Shown here in pieces: positions 1 to 7,117 of a DNA stretch of 12,265 nt. The notes under the pieces were generated by a model, which saw nothing but the letters and a program-made list of their open reading frames with translations, searched no databases and had not been told where the DNA came from. The stretch comes from RGIG250 sp964540025. Its GTDB lineage: Bacteria > Bacillota > Negativicutes > Selenomonadales > Selenomonadaceae. The DNA is taken from positions 1-12,265 of the forward strand of contig CAZIKQ010000048.1 in the NCBI GenBank assembly GCA_964540025.1. Reading direction: 5' to 3'. Made by a program: the position numbers and the translations under genes. Each line of letters opens with the position of its first letter. Position 1 is the first letter of the stretch.

Positions 1-75
1 CAGCTCCCCTAAAGGGGAGCCTCAGACAGAATAAATAACTTTGTCGACAAGCTGACCTCCCCTGGAGGGGAGGCT
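1..75. repeat. Paired GC-rich palindromic repeat, cut by window edge
   Basis: Two short perfect palindromes lie 35 bases apart. The first has arms GCTCCCCT (3-10) and AGGGGAGC (13-20); the second has arms CCTCCCCT (56-63) and AGGGGAGG (66-73). A 10-base palindrome TTGTCGACAA (41-50) sits between them. The same GCTCCCCT core recurs at 4791-4842 and 10413-10436, so this is a dispersed family. From memory, very similar CAGCTCCCCT-type repeats are abundant in gut Firmicutes. The stems follow the stop of the radical SAM gene and could slow transcription, but no T-run follows, so I do not call a terminator. The element probably continues to the left of the window. Confidence 0.7.
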
Positions 76-107
76 TTAGGTTGCAGCCCAATTTTTTACA
101 CCCGTTA

Positions 108-1013
108 TCAGGAATAATTGTACACGTCCCAATTTTTCAGCTTGGACAGCTCCCGGACGGCTAAATCGATATCCGCCAGCAGCTTGTCCTTATCGGCGGG
201 CAGAGTAGCCTTCAGGGGAACGTAATTTGAGATGTGGTTGCTGCGGAAAATACACTGGCTGTCCGCCGGGAGGTCGAGGCGGCTGATGATTTCCCCCAGC
301 TCCCGCATGAGCCCGGCCGGGGGCATGGGGGTGAACTCGCCCCGCTCAAATTCTTCCTTCAGCTCGCTGCCCCGGTAGAGCATGAGACAGATAGCCCCCA
401 GCATAGTAGGTTTGATGGCATTGATGGCCTTTGCCGTCTCGATGGCGTGCCGCTCCGTCCCCTCGGCTCCGGCCAGACCCAGGATGATCATCATGGAAAG
501 CTGCATCCCGGCGGCCCTGACCCGCTGCCCGGCCTCGATGGACTGGGGGCCGTCCACCCCCTTGTTCACATGGGCAAGGGTAACGCTGTCGCCGGACTCC
601 ATCCCGTAGTAAAGGAGCTTCAGCCCGGCTTCCTTCAGCTGCTTCAGCTCCTCCACCGGCTTTCGCAGAATGTCCTTGGGAGCGGCATAGCTGGCCACCC
701 GCTCCAGATTCGGGAAGGTGGCTTTCAGCTTGTGGAGAATCTTCAGGAGCTTGTCCGTGGAGAGGACCAGGGCGTCCCCATCGGCCAGAAACACCCGACG
801 GACATGAGGGCCGCCGTACTGCCTGGCCAGAGCGATCTGCCGGTCGATCTCCTCGTCGGGGACCAGCTGGAAGGGAACCCCCCGGTACATATTGCAGTAA
901 GTACACTTATTGTGGGCGCACCCCCGGGTCACCCGCAGCAGGAAGCTGCTGGCCTCGGAAGGCGGCCGGAACAGGGGAGTATCTGATTCATCAAAAAATA
1001 ACGAAAACATCAC
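108..1013 (-). CDS. Radical SAM protein of unknown substrate
   Basis: A 301-residue radical SAM enzyme that should use a [4Fe-4S] cluster to cleave S-adenosylmethionine; the substrate is unknown. The cluster cysteines are C32, C37 and C40 in GCAHNKCTYC, which is a CX4CX2C spacing rather than the textbook CX3CX2C. The aromatic Y39 before the last cysteine is as expected. Typical later segments follow: FLADGDAL (75-82) for the second strand, YYGMESGD (135-142), and a glycine-rich ILGLAG (177-182) near the SAM site. There is no B12-binding domain or C-terminal TRAM domain. The start is GTG at 1013 or ATG at 1010; AAAGGA about 8-11 bases upstream fits either. The gene stands alone, downstream of the terminator of the neighbouring unit. 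Fold assignment is firm, function is not. Oxygen-independent coproporphyrinogen oxidase-like annotation would be a guess. Confidence 0.88.
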   Translation of the reverse strand: MMFSLFFDESDTPLFRPPSEASSFLLRVTRGCAHNKCTYCNMYRGVPFQLVPDEEIDRQIALARQYGGPHVRRVFLADGDALVLSTDKLLKILHKLKATFPNLERVASYAAPKDILRKPVEELKQLKEAGLKLLYYGMESGDSVTLAHVNKGVDGPQSIEAGQRVRAAGMQLSMMIILGLAGAEGTERHAIETAKAINAIKPTMLGAICLMLYRGSELKEEFERGEFTPMPPAGLMRELGEIISRLDLPADSQCIFRSNHISNYVPLKATLPADKDKLLADIDLAVRELSKLKNWDVYNYS

Positions 1014-1053
1014 TTAATCAATCCTTTCTCCAATTCTGTCTGAAACTATTCTT

Positions 1054-1129
1054 ATTATAAATAAAATATATTTATAGCAAACATCGGCAACTATACGAAA
1101 TATATATCACAGAAAATATCATCTGTCAA
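1054..1129 (-). promoter_or_regulatory. Promoter region of the radical SAM gene
   Basis: Two candidate sigma-70 type promoters read toward the radical SAM gene. The upstream one has a perfect TTGACA (1124-1129) and, after 17 bases, TATATA (1101-1106). The nearer one has a perfect TATAAT -10 (1054-1059) with only a weak TTGCTA at 15 bases. The region is very AT-rich. An imperfect inverted repeat, ATCTGnCA..TGnCAGAT (1121-1141), overlaps the upstream -35 and could be an operator. Confidence 0.5.
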
Positions 1130-1143
1130 TAGCTGTCAGATAG

Positions 1144-1175
1144 AAAAAGGGCCGTTGCAGCTGCAACGGCCCTTT
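1144..1175 (-). terminator. Intrinsic terminator of the dapA/exported-protein unit
   Basis: A perfect 30-base palindrome with arms AAAGGGCCGTTGCAG (1146-1160) and its complement (1161-1175) lies 18 bases after the stop of the exported-protein gene. On the minus strand it ends in a run of T (1148-1144). The folded form would have a GCAGCTGC top. It separates this unit from the radical SAM promoter. Confidence 0.88.
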
Positions 1176-1192
1176 GAGGATAAACTGTTTTG

Positions 1193-2116
1193 TTAAGCGG
1201 CGGCGCTGGGGGCTGTGTCCGCCTGCGTTGTGAGAACCGGATCCGCCTGATTTTTCAGAGCGGCTTTTTCAGCCAGCTCCTGCTCCCGGCGGGCAGCCTG
1301 TTCCGCCCGCTCCTGATCCTTCAGGGCAGCGGCCTGGGCCCGCTCCTCAGCCTTGCGGCGCTTCTTTTCCGCTCTTGCCTGAGCCCGTTCCTGCTCCCGG
1401 CGGGCGGCAGCCTCCTGCTCCGCCTTTTCCTTGGCTTCCCGGGCCTGGCGCTTCTCTTCTCTGGCCAGAGCCTTCTGCTTTTCCTCCTCGCTCTTTTTCT
1501 CGTATTCAGCCCGCTTTTCCGGGTCAGCCAGGAGGAGCTCCAGCTTGGCCTGCTTCTCGGCCTCGACAGCCTTGCGGCGCTTCTGGTTTTCGATGGCCCG
1601 GTCAAACCGCTTGAAGAACTGCTCGGAGAGAGCCTTGTAAGTCATGTAGCTGTCCTCCGCGTGCTTGTCAGCGGTGAGCTGATAGCGGTAAAGGAGAGCA
1701 TCGGTTTTGATCTGATACACGTCAAAGAATACGGTCTTGCGGTTATTGTTGGCAATGGTGGGAACCACATAGGCGTCCACGTACTTGGGGACGCAGAGGC
1801 GGAATATCTTCATGGCCTGGCGGTGGTTAAGGGGCCGGATATCCACATCGGTGTCCCGCTTTATGTTGGCGGCAATGTCCCCGTAGCTTATTACGTAAAC
1901 CTTGGTGAGGGCGGCGGCGTCGTAGACGGCCTGGCTGACATCCGCCAGAGAGGGGCCGTCCTTCATGGGATTGTAAAGGGGCTCCGCCAAAGCCATCCGG
2001 CGGATCACAGTAATGTCGGCGCCGTCAGTCAGAGCCTCCTGCTCGTTGGCGGCAAATGCAGTGACAGAAAGCATCATAACTGTCAAGGCGGTGAACAGCA
2101 TAAATAGTTTCTTCAT
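1193..2116 (-). CDS. Exported protein with long charged helical tail, function unknown
   Basis: A 307-residue secreted protein. Residues 1-22 form a classic signal peptide (MKKL, hydrophobic stretch, cleavage after AFA). Residues 23-170 look like a folded alpha/beta domain with segments such as VYVISYGDIAANIKRD (73-88), YVDAYVVPTI (112-121) and FFDVYQIKTDALLYRY (130-145). Residues 174-290 are almost all E, K, R, A and Q: a coiled coil or single ER/K-type alpha helix, with internal repeats (AARREQE near 238-242 and 274-280). A short unstructured end rich in A, T and P follows. No lipobox cysteine follows the signal, so it should be soluble in the periplasm or outside. The N-domain pattern reminds me of uncharacterised Negativicutes proteins; TolA is a superficial likeness only. 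AAGGAG (2130-2125) lies 8 bases before the ATG and overlaps the dapA stop codon, so its translation is probably coupled to dapA. No function can be assigned. Confidence 0.85.
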   Translation of the reverse strand: MKKLFMLFTALTVMMLSVTAFAANEQEALTDGADITVIRRMALAEPLYNPMKDGPSLADVSQAVYDAAALTKVYVISYGDIAANIKRDTDVDIRPLNHRQAMKIFRLCVPKYVDAYVVPTIANNNRKTVFFDVYQIKTDALLYRYQLTADKHAEDSYMTYKALSEQFFKRFDRAIENQKRRKAVEAEKQAKLELLLADPEKRAEYEKKSEEEKQKALAREEKRQAREAKEKAEQEAAARREQERAQARAEKKRRKAEERAQAAALKDQERAEQAARREQELAEKAALKNQADPVLTTQADTAPSAAA

Positions 2117-2128
2117 CTGAAGATCTCC

Positions 2129-3016
2129 TTACTTAATGAGTCCGTGGTTTCTGAGGGCCTTCTCGATCTGTTTTCTGTGCGCTTCATCCGGCTCGGTGAG
2201 GGGCAGGCGGAGAGGCCCGGCATTGTAGCCCAGCATTCGCATGGCCACCTTGACGGGGATCGGATTGACCTCGCAGAAGAGAGCGTCAACCAGGTCGATC
2301 AGGTCCACCTGAAGTTCCCCGGCTTCCTTCGCCCTGCCGTCAAAATAAAGCTGGCAGATATCGTGGGTCATCCTTGGGGCAACGTTGCTCAGAACGGAGA
2401 TAACCCCCTGTCCCCCCAGGGAGAGGATGGGGACGATCTGGTCGTCATTGCCGGAGTAGATGGCCAGTTTATCGCCTACGGCCTTTTTTAGCCGGGCGAT
2501 AAAGGACAGATCGCCGTTGGCTTCCTTCACGGCAACGATATTTTTGTGCTCCGCCAGCTTGACGTAGGTGGGAACCTGAATGGCGCAGCCGGTGCGGCTG
2601 GGAACGTCGTAGAGGACGATGGGGATATTCACCACATCGGCGATGGCGGTGTAGTGGGCGATGAGCCCGGCCTGGGTGCATTTGTTGTAGTAGGGAGTTA
2701 CCACCAGCAGAGCATCCGCTCCGACGGACTCGGCGTATTTGGACAGCTCGATGGCATAGGACGTTTCATTGGAGCCGGTACCGGCAATGACCGGTACCCG
2801 TTTGGCCACTTTGTCCACTGCGTATTTTATGGCAGCCCGATGCTCCTCGTCAGTCATGGTAGCTGATTCGCCGGTGGTGCCGGTGATGACGATTGCATCC
2901 GTGGAATTGGCGATCTGGTCGTCAATGATGCGGCCGAGCTCGTCAAAGTTTACGCCGTCCTCTGTGAACGGGGTAATGACGGCTACGGCAGCTCCGCGGA
3001 AAATGAGATTATTCAC
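2129..3016 (-). CDS. dapA: 4-hydroxy-tetrahydrodipicolinate synthase
   Basis: DapA condenses pyruvate with aspartate-semialdehyde, the first committed step of lysine and meso-diaminopimelate synthesis, in the cytoplasm. The 295-residue product has the family's usual length and TIM-barrel motifs: GTTGES with T47/T48, the catalytic tyrosine Y136 in LYDVPSRTG with R141 for carboxylate binding, and the Schiff-base lysine K164 in VAVKEANGD. I choose the GTG at 3016 because AAGGAGG (3030-3024) is 7 bases upstream, the protein then begins with the usual NNLIFRG, and the promoter -10 lies at 3081-3086; an in-frame extension to 3109 would start inside the promoter. It is the first gene of a two-gene unit with the exported coiled-coil protein. 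No lysine riboswitch is visible in the leader of about 55 bases. Confidence 0.97.
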   Translation of the reverse strand: MNNLIFRGAAVAVITPFTEDGVNFDELGRIIDDQIANSTDAIVITGTTGESATMTDEEHRAAIKYAVDKVAKRVPVIAGTGSNETSYAIELSKYAESVGADALLVVTPYYNKCTQAGLIAHYTAIADVVNIPIVLYDVPSRTGCAIQVPTYVKLAEHKNIVAVKEANGDLSFIARLKKAVGDKLAIYSGNDDQIVPILSLGGQGVISVLSNVAPRMTHDICQLYFDGRAKEAGELQVDLIDLVDALFCEVNPIPVKVAMRMLGYNAGPLRLPLTEPDEAHRKQIEKALRNHGLIK

Positions 3017-3080
3017 ACGAAAGCCTCCTTTAATATTCGGGGAGTTCTCTAAAAATGAACACACTGTCCCCATCATCGTA

Positions 3081-3109
3081 ATTCTATAGAAATACGCCTC
3101 TGATGTCAA
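3081..3109 (-). promoter_or_regulatory. dapA promoter
   Basis: A consensus TTGACA -35 (3104-3109), a 17-base spacer and a TAGAAT -10 (3081-3086, one mismatch) read toward dapA. It lies below the hairpin ending the cobA-hemD transcript, so dapA starts its own transcript near 3074. This also fixes the dapA start as the GTG at 3016. Confidence 0.85.
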
Positions 3110-3160
3110 TAAAAATACATAATTTCAGCGGCGCAGCCGCCTGATGGGTAACAAAGAAAC

Positions 3161-3184
3161 AGGCGCCCGCTTTTGCAGGCGCCT
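3161..3184 (-). terminator. Probable terminator of the tetrapyrrole operon
   Basis: A hairpin with arms AGGCGCC (3161-3167) and GGCGCCT (3178-3184), extended inward by GC/GC around a TTTT loop with one bulge, begins 15 bases after the cobA-hemD stop. On the minus strand it is followed by GTTTCTTTG, a broken T-run, so it is plausible but not ideal. A second small stem, GCGGC/GCCGC at about 3128-3140, follows. Confidence 0.7.
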
Positions 3185-3198
3185 TTCCAATGTGCCGG

Positions 3199-4713
3199 TC
3201 ACTCAGCCAGCTTTTTGATTGTTTCCACCAGACAGGGGATCGTGTACTTCTCCGCCATGGCGGTAATTTTGATGCCGTTTCTGGCGCAGGCTTCCCCGGT
3301 GACGGGGCCGATGACCGCCACCCTGGCGGTGGCCAGTAGCCTTGCGTCTCCCAGAATTTTTACCAGGTTGTCAACGGTGCTGGTACTGGTGAAGGTAACG
3401 ATGTCAATTTTTCCTTCTTTAAGAGCGGCGATTACCGGCTGGGGGTCACCGGCCGCCGTAACCGTCTTATAGGCCGGGGCCACGGTTACCTGACAGCCCA
3501 TTTCCCTGAGCTTCTCCGGCAGGATTTCCCGGGCGACCTGGGCCCGGGGAATAAGGATTTTAGTACCTGGCTTCAAATCCCGGAGGGACTCGATAATTCC
3601 TTCGGCCCGGTATTCCTTTGGCACAGTATCCGCCAGGAGGCCGTATTCCTCCAGCCGGTCAGCGGTGGCGCTGCCGATGGCGCAAAGCTTCGCCCTGGCC
3701 AGCTTGCGGGCGTCCTTTCCGCAAACCTTCAGGCGGCGGAAGAAACGGTCAACCCCGTTGGCGCTGGTGAAGATGATCCAATCGTAGGTCTCCAGCCCAC
3801 CGATGGCTCCGTCGAGAGCGGCGTATTTATCGTCAGGCTCCGCCAGCTCGATGGCCGGCATTTCCACCACGTTGGCCCCCAGCTCCTCCAGGCGGGCGGT
3901 GAGAGCGGAGGCCTGGGCCCTGGCTCTGGTGACGAGGACGGTCTTGCCGAAGAGGGGACGATAGACAGGATTGTCAAACCAGGCAATTTCCTTGCGGAGA
4001 TTTACTACCTCACCCACGATGAAAATGGCCGGTGGCTTCAGCCCGGCGGCTTTCACGTCGGCCGCCGCGGCGGCCACGGTAGTGATGAGGGTTTCCTGAC
4101 TGGCCTTTGTCCCCCAGCGGATAACGGCGGCGGGGGTATTTCCGTCCCGCCCGAACTCCATGAGCCTGGCGCAGATCTTCGGGAGATTTTCTACCCCCAT
4201 GAGGAACACGATGGTATCGGTGGCGGTGGCCAGCTTGTCCCAGCGCATATTGCTTTCGCCCTTGGCGGGATCCTCGTGGCCGGTGACCACCGCAAAGCTG
4301 GTGGCAATGGCCCGGTGGGTTACCGGGATACCGGCGTAGGCGGGAACCGAGATGGCGCTGGTGACGCCGGGAACGATTTCAAAGGGGATGTGGTTCTCCT
4401 TCAGAAGGAGCGCTTCCTCGCCGCCCCGGCCGAATACGAAAGGATCGCCGCCCTTTAATCGCACCACGGTCTTCCCTTCCAGGGCTTTATCGCAGATGAG
4501 GCGGCTGATGTCCTCCTGTTTCATGGTGTGGTGGCTGGAAGCCTTGCCCACGTAGATAAATTCGGCTGTCCGGGGAGCGAAGCTGAGAATGCGCTGGTCC
4601 GCCAGCCGGTCGTAGATGACTACGTCGGCCAGCTTGAGGGCGTCGGCGGTTTTCAGGGTGGTGAGCCGCCAGTCGCCGGGACCGGCGCCAACGAGAAATA
4701 CTTTTCCGGGCAT
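3199..4713 (-). CDS. cobA-hemD: Fused uroporphyrinogen-III C-methyltransferase / uroporphyrinogen-III synthase
   Basis: A 504-residue fusion of two consecutive pathway enzymes. Residues 1-245 are the SAM-dependent methyltransferase (SUMT) that makes precorrin-2 by C2 and C7 methylation: VGAGPGD (8-14), RLKGGDPFVFGRGGEE (85-100), VPGVTSAISVPAYAGIPVTHR region (114-134) and VTGHEDP (143-149). Residues from about 252 to 504 are uroporphyrinogen-III synthase, which cyclises hydroxymethylbilane with ring-D inversion: VTRARAQA (261-268), DWIIFTSANGVDRFF (311-325), then AIGSATADRLEEYG and TFTSTSTVDNL. This domain is poorly conserved in all organisms, so its placement rests on these segments. The fusion directs uroporphyrinogen III to precorrin-2, away from haem. 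ATG at 4713 has AAAGGA 7 bases upstream. It is the last gene of the operon but is split from hemC by 143 bases holding a repeat; a weak TATAAA at 4752-4757 might add local transcription. Confidence 0.96.
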   Translation of the reverse strand: MPGKVFLVGAGPGDWRLTTLKTADALKLADVVIYDRLADQRILSFAPRTAEFIYVGKASSHHTMKQEDISRLICDKALEGKTVVRLKGGDPFVFGRGGEEALLLKENHIPFEIVPGVTSAISVPAYAGIPVTHRAIATSFAVVTGHEDPAKGESNMRWDKLATATDTIVFLMGVENLPKICARLMEFGRDGNTPAAVIRWGTKASQETLITTVAAAAADVKAAGLKPPAIFIVGEVVNLRKEIAWFDNPVYRPLFGKTVLVTRARAQASALTARLEELGANVVEMPAIELAEPDDKYAALDGAIGGLETYDWIIFTSANGVDRFFRRLKVCGKDARKLARAKLCAIGSATADRLEEYGLLADTVPKEYRAEGIIESLRDLKPGTKILIPRAQVAREILPEKLREMGCQVTVAPAYKTVTAAGDPQPVIAALKEGKIDIVTFTSTSTVDNLVKILGDARLLATARVAVIGPVTGEACARNGIKITAMAEKYTIPCLVETIKKLAE

Positions 4714-4790
4714 TATTATATCCTTTCCTTTCCCTTCACTCAGGCAGAAAATTTATAACGAGCGGTGACTGTTGAAGGTTAAATCTAACA

Positions 4791-4842
4791 GAGGCTCCCA
4801 GAGGGGAGGCAAATTTTTCCTTGGCTCCCCTTTAGGGGAGGC
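4791..4842. repeat. Palindromic repeat between hemC and cobA-hemD
   Basis: Two stems of the same family as at the left edge: CTCCC (4795-4799) with GGGAG (4804-4808), and CTCCCCT (4825-4831) with AGGGGAG (4834-4840), separated by an AT-rich stretch. They fill most of the gap between two genes that elsewhere in this operon would touch. There is no T-run on the minus strand right after the stems, so readthrough is likely, perhaps at reduced level. Confidence 0.72.
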
Positions 4843-4856
4843 TGACTGATCATAGG

Positions 4857-5792
4857 TTACTCCTTCTTCAAAAGCCCCAGCTCCTGCATTATTTCCAAAG
4901 CGCCGTCAGCCAGCAAAGACTCGGCCAGCTGGCGGCCGAGGCTGGCGGCGTCTTCCACCGAGCCGTTTATTTTTCCCCGGAAGACCCTCGTCCCGTCCAG
5001 GCTGGCGATGACGGCCTCCGCTTCGATGCCGCCCTCCGTTACCTGAGCGTAGACGCCCACGGGGACCTGACAGCCTCCCTCCACCCGGCCCAGGAAGGCC
5101 CGTTCCAGGCTGGCGGCGGCCCGGGTGTCCCCATGGTTCAGAAATCCGATCAGCTCCAGAATCTCTTTGTCCTCCGCCCGGGCTTCGATGGCCAGGGCTC
5201 CCTGCCCCACGGCGGGCAGGAGATTCTCCCGGCTGATTACCTCCTTTATCCTGTCCCCAAAGCCAAGGCGCTTGAGCCCGGCGCAGGCCAGGACAACGGC
5301 ATCGTATTCTCCCCCGTCCAGTTTAGCCAGACGGCTGTTTACGTTGCCCCGCAAATCCCGGATGACAAGGTCGGGGCGCAGAGCCAGAAGCTGGGCCCTG
5401 CGCCGGAGGGAGCTGGTGCCGACGATGGCTCCGGCGGGAAGCTGAGCCAGGCGGTCGTATTTGTTGGAGACGAAGGCGTCCCCGGCGTCGTACCGCCTGG
5501 TAATGCAGGCGATTGTCAGCCCCTCCGGAACGATGGCGGGCATATCCTTCAGACTGTGGACGGCAATATCGGTCCGGTGTTCCAGCATGGCGGTTTCCAG
5601 CGCCTTGGTAAAGAGCCCCTTGCCGCCGATTTTTGACAACGGGGCATCCAGTATCCGATCCCCCCTGGTGGTCATCTTTACCAGCTCCACCGTGAGGCCG
5701 GGGTATTTGTCCCGGAGGCATTGCGCTACGTATTCTGCCTGCCAGAGGGCCAGGGCGCTTTGCCGGGTGCCGATTTTTATGGTGGATCTCAA
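4857..5792 (-). CDS. hemC: Hydroxymethylbilane synthase (porphobilinogen deaminase)
   Basis: HemC joins four porphobilinogen molecules into hydroxymethylbilane on a dipyrromethane cofactor. The 311-residue product has the family's usual length. The cofactor-binding cysteine is C241 in GGCQVPVGVYA, the catalytic aspartate is D83 in HSLKDMP, and the arginine-rich GTSSLRRRAQL (125-135) and RDLRGNVNSRL (145-155) segments that bind substrate carboxylates are intact, so it should be active. The start is TTG at 5792, inside the hemA stop: the bases TTGA serve as TTG start and TGA stop, a 4-base overlap. GGGAGG (5806-5801), inside the hemA end, is 8 bases upstream. The protein from this TTG begins RSTIKIGTRQSALAL as usual; no better in-frame ATG exists. 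Translation is probably coupled to hemA. Confidence 0.97.
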   Translation of the reverse strand: MRSTIKIGTRQSALALWQAEYVAQCLRDKYPGLTVELVKMTTRGDRILDAPLSKIGGKGLFTKALETAMLEHRTDIAVHSLKDMPAIVPEGLTIACITRRYDAGDAFVSNKYDRLAQLPAGAIVGTSSLRRRAQLLALRPDLVIRDLRGNVNSRLAKLDGGEYDAVVLACAGLKRLGFGDRIKEVISRENLLPAVGQGALAIEARAEDKEILELIGFLNHGDTRAAASLERAFLGRVEGGCQVPVGVYAQVTEGGIEAEAVIASLDGTRVFRGKINGSVEDAASLGRQLAESLLADGALEIMQELGLLKKE

Positions 5793-7117
5793 GCTTCCTT
5801 CCTCCCGTCGCCGGCAGCTCTGTGCCGCTGCTCAAAATTTGCCGCCGCGCCCACCATATCCAGCTTAAAGAGCTTTGTCATGGCCTTGATGTAGAAGTCC
5901 TCCTTCTCGGTTCCGGCGCTGGCGTTGATTTCCTTCATGGGCTCCCGGAGGAGCTTGCGGACGATCATTTTCGTCATATGCTCGATGAGCCGGTGGCTGT
6001 CCTCGTCCAGCCCGGCAGGCAGCTTGGACTGGATCCGCCGCAGCTCCCGGGCCCGGATCATTTCCGCCCGGCGGGACAGGAGTGCCATCAGGGGCTGGCA
6101 GGAAAGATACTGGAACTTGTCCAGAATGGAGTCCAGCTCCTCCTCGATGATGGCTTCCGCCAGCTTCGCTTCCTTTCCCCGGGCCTCCTTGTGCTCGTCC
6201 ACCACCGCTTCCAGGTCGTCGATGTTGTAGAGGGTTACGCCCTTTATGCTCTCCACCAGCGGGTCCACGTCCCGGGGAACGGCAATGTCGATAAAGATGA
6301 GGGGCCGCCCGGCCCGGCGGGCCATGACCTGCTGGACGGCCCAGGGGCGGATCACGTAATGGGGAGCGCCGGTGCTGGTGATCACCACGTCGGTATTACC
6401 GGCTTCGGTGAAAGCATCGTTGAAGCTGACGGCGGTTCCGTTGAAACGGCGGGCCAGCTCCTGGGCCTTATCCCGGTGGCGGTTGGCCACGTAGATTTTC
6501 CGGGCCCCGGCCCCCAGAAGGTTTTGCGCGGCCAGCTCCGCCATTTTACCGGCCCCGTAAATGAGAACGTTGGATTCCGCCAGGGTGCCGAAGACCTTTT
6601 TGGCCAGCTCCACCGCCGCGTAGCTGACGCTGACCGCGTTGAAGGCGATGCGGGTTTCCGTCCGGACCCGCTTGCCGGTGGCGATGGCCCGGTGGAACAG
6701 GGTGTTCAGGATGGTGCTGGTGGAATTTTCCTCCCGGGCGATGGAGTAGGCCTCCTTCACCTGGCTGAGGATCTGCCCCTCCCCGATGATGAGGGAGTCC
6801 AGGGAGCTGGCCACCCGGAAGAGATGGCGGATACATTCCTCGTCATAGAAGGAATAGAGGTATTCGTCGATCTCCTCGTTGCTGCCGGACAGGTCGAACC
6901 AAAACTGCTTCAGCTGCCGGACGTTGGCGGTTTTTTCGTCTACCACCGCGTAGATCTCGCTGCGGTTGCAGGTAGAGAGGACCACCGCCTCGTCGAGAGT
7001 CTGATACAGGGGCAGGTTTTTCAGCCCCTTTATGATGTTTTCCCGGGAAAGGGAAAATCGTTCCCGCACCTCCACCGGCGCGGTTTTATGGTTTAATCCC
7101 AAAATGACCAAGTGCAT
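5789..7117 (-). CDS. hemA: Glutamyl-tRNA reductase
   Basis: HemA reduces the glutamate on charged tRNA-Glu to glutamate-1-semialdehyde with NADPH, the entry step of the C5 route to 5-aminolevulinate. From the ATG at 7117 the protein has 442 residues and begins with the hallmark MHLVILGLNHKTAP. The catalytic cysteine is C50 in LSTCNRSEIY; the signature around IGEGQILSQVKEAY (111-124) and the NADPH-binding GAGKMAELA (188-196) with ANRHRDKA are intact, and the C-terminal helical dimerisation domain is complete. An in-frame extension to 7144 lacks any family support. The start lies 32 bases inside the preceding dehydrogenase gene; GGAGG about 12 bases upstream is rather far for a ribosome binding site. 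No hemL or hemB is in the window. Confidence 0.97.
   Translation of the reverse strand: MHLVILGLNHKTAPVEVRERFSLSRENIIKGLKNLPLYQTLDEAVVLSTCNRSEIYAVVDEKTANVRQLKQFWFDLSGSNEEIDEYLYSFYDEECIRHLFRVASSLDSLIIGEGQILSQVKEAYSIAREENSTSTILNTLFHRAIATGKRVRTETRIAFNAVSVSYAAVELAKKVFGTLAESNVLIYGAGKMAELAAQNLLGAGARKIYVANRHRDKAQELARRFNGTAVSFNDAFTEAGNTDVVITSTGAPHYVIRPWAVQQVMARRAGRPLIFIDIAVPRDVDPLVESIKGVTLYNIDDLEAVVDEHKEARGKEAKLAEAIIEEELDSILDKFQYLSCQPLMALLSRRAEMIRARELRRIQSKLPAGLDEDSHRLIEHMTKMIVRKLLREPMKEINASAGTEKEDFYIKAMTKLFKLDMVGAAANFEQRHRAAGDGRKEA

Noticed and set aside
1190..2107. 305-residue plus-strand open frame opposite the exported protein
   Set aside because: Leucine-rich antisense of a charged helical gene; the minus strand has a signal peptide, a ribosome binding site and a terminator.
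2777..2798. Inverted repeat GGTACCGG-N6-CCGGTACC
   Set aside because: It lies inside the dapA coding sequence and follows from the codons for PVIAGTG; no regulatory context.
3017..3109. N-terminal extension of dapA to 3109
   Set aside because: The extension covers the -10 and -35 boxes of the dapA promoter, and the GTG at 3016 has an ideal ribosome binding site.
5822..7096. 424-residue plus-strand open frame opposite hemA
   Set aside because: It is the antisense shadow of hemA in GC-rich coding DNA, glycine/proline/histidine-rich, with no family motif; hemA itself is unmistakable.
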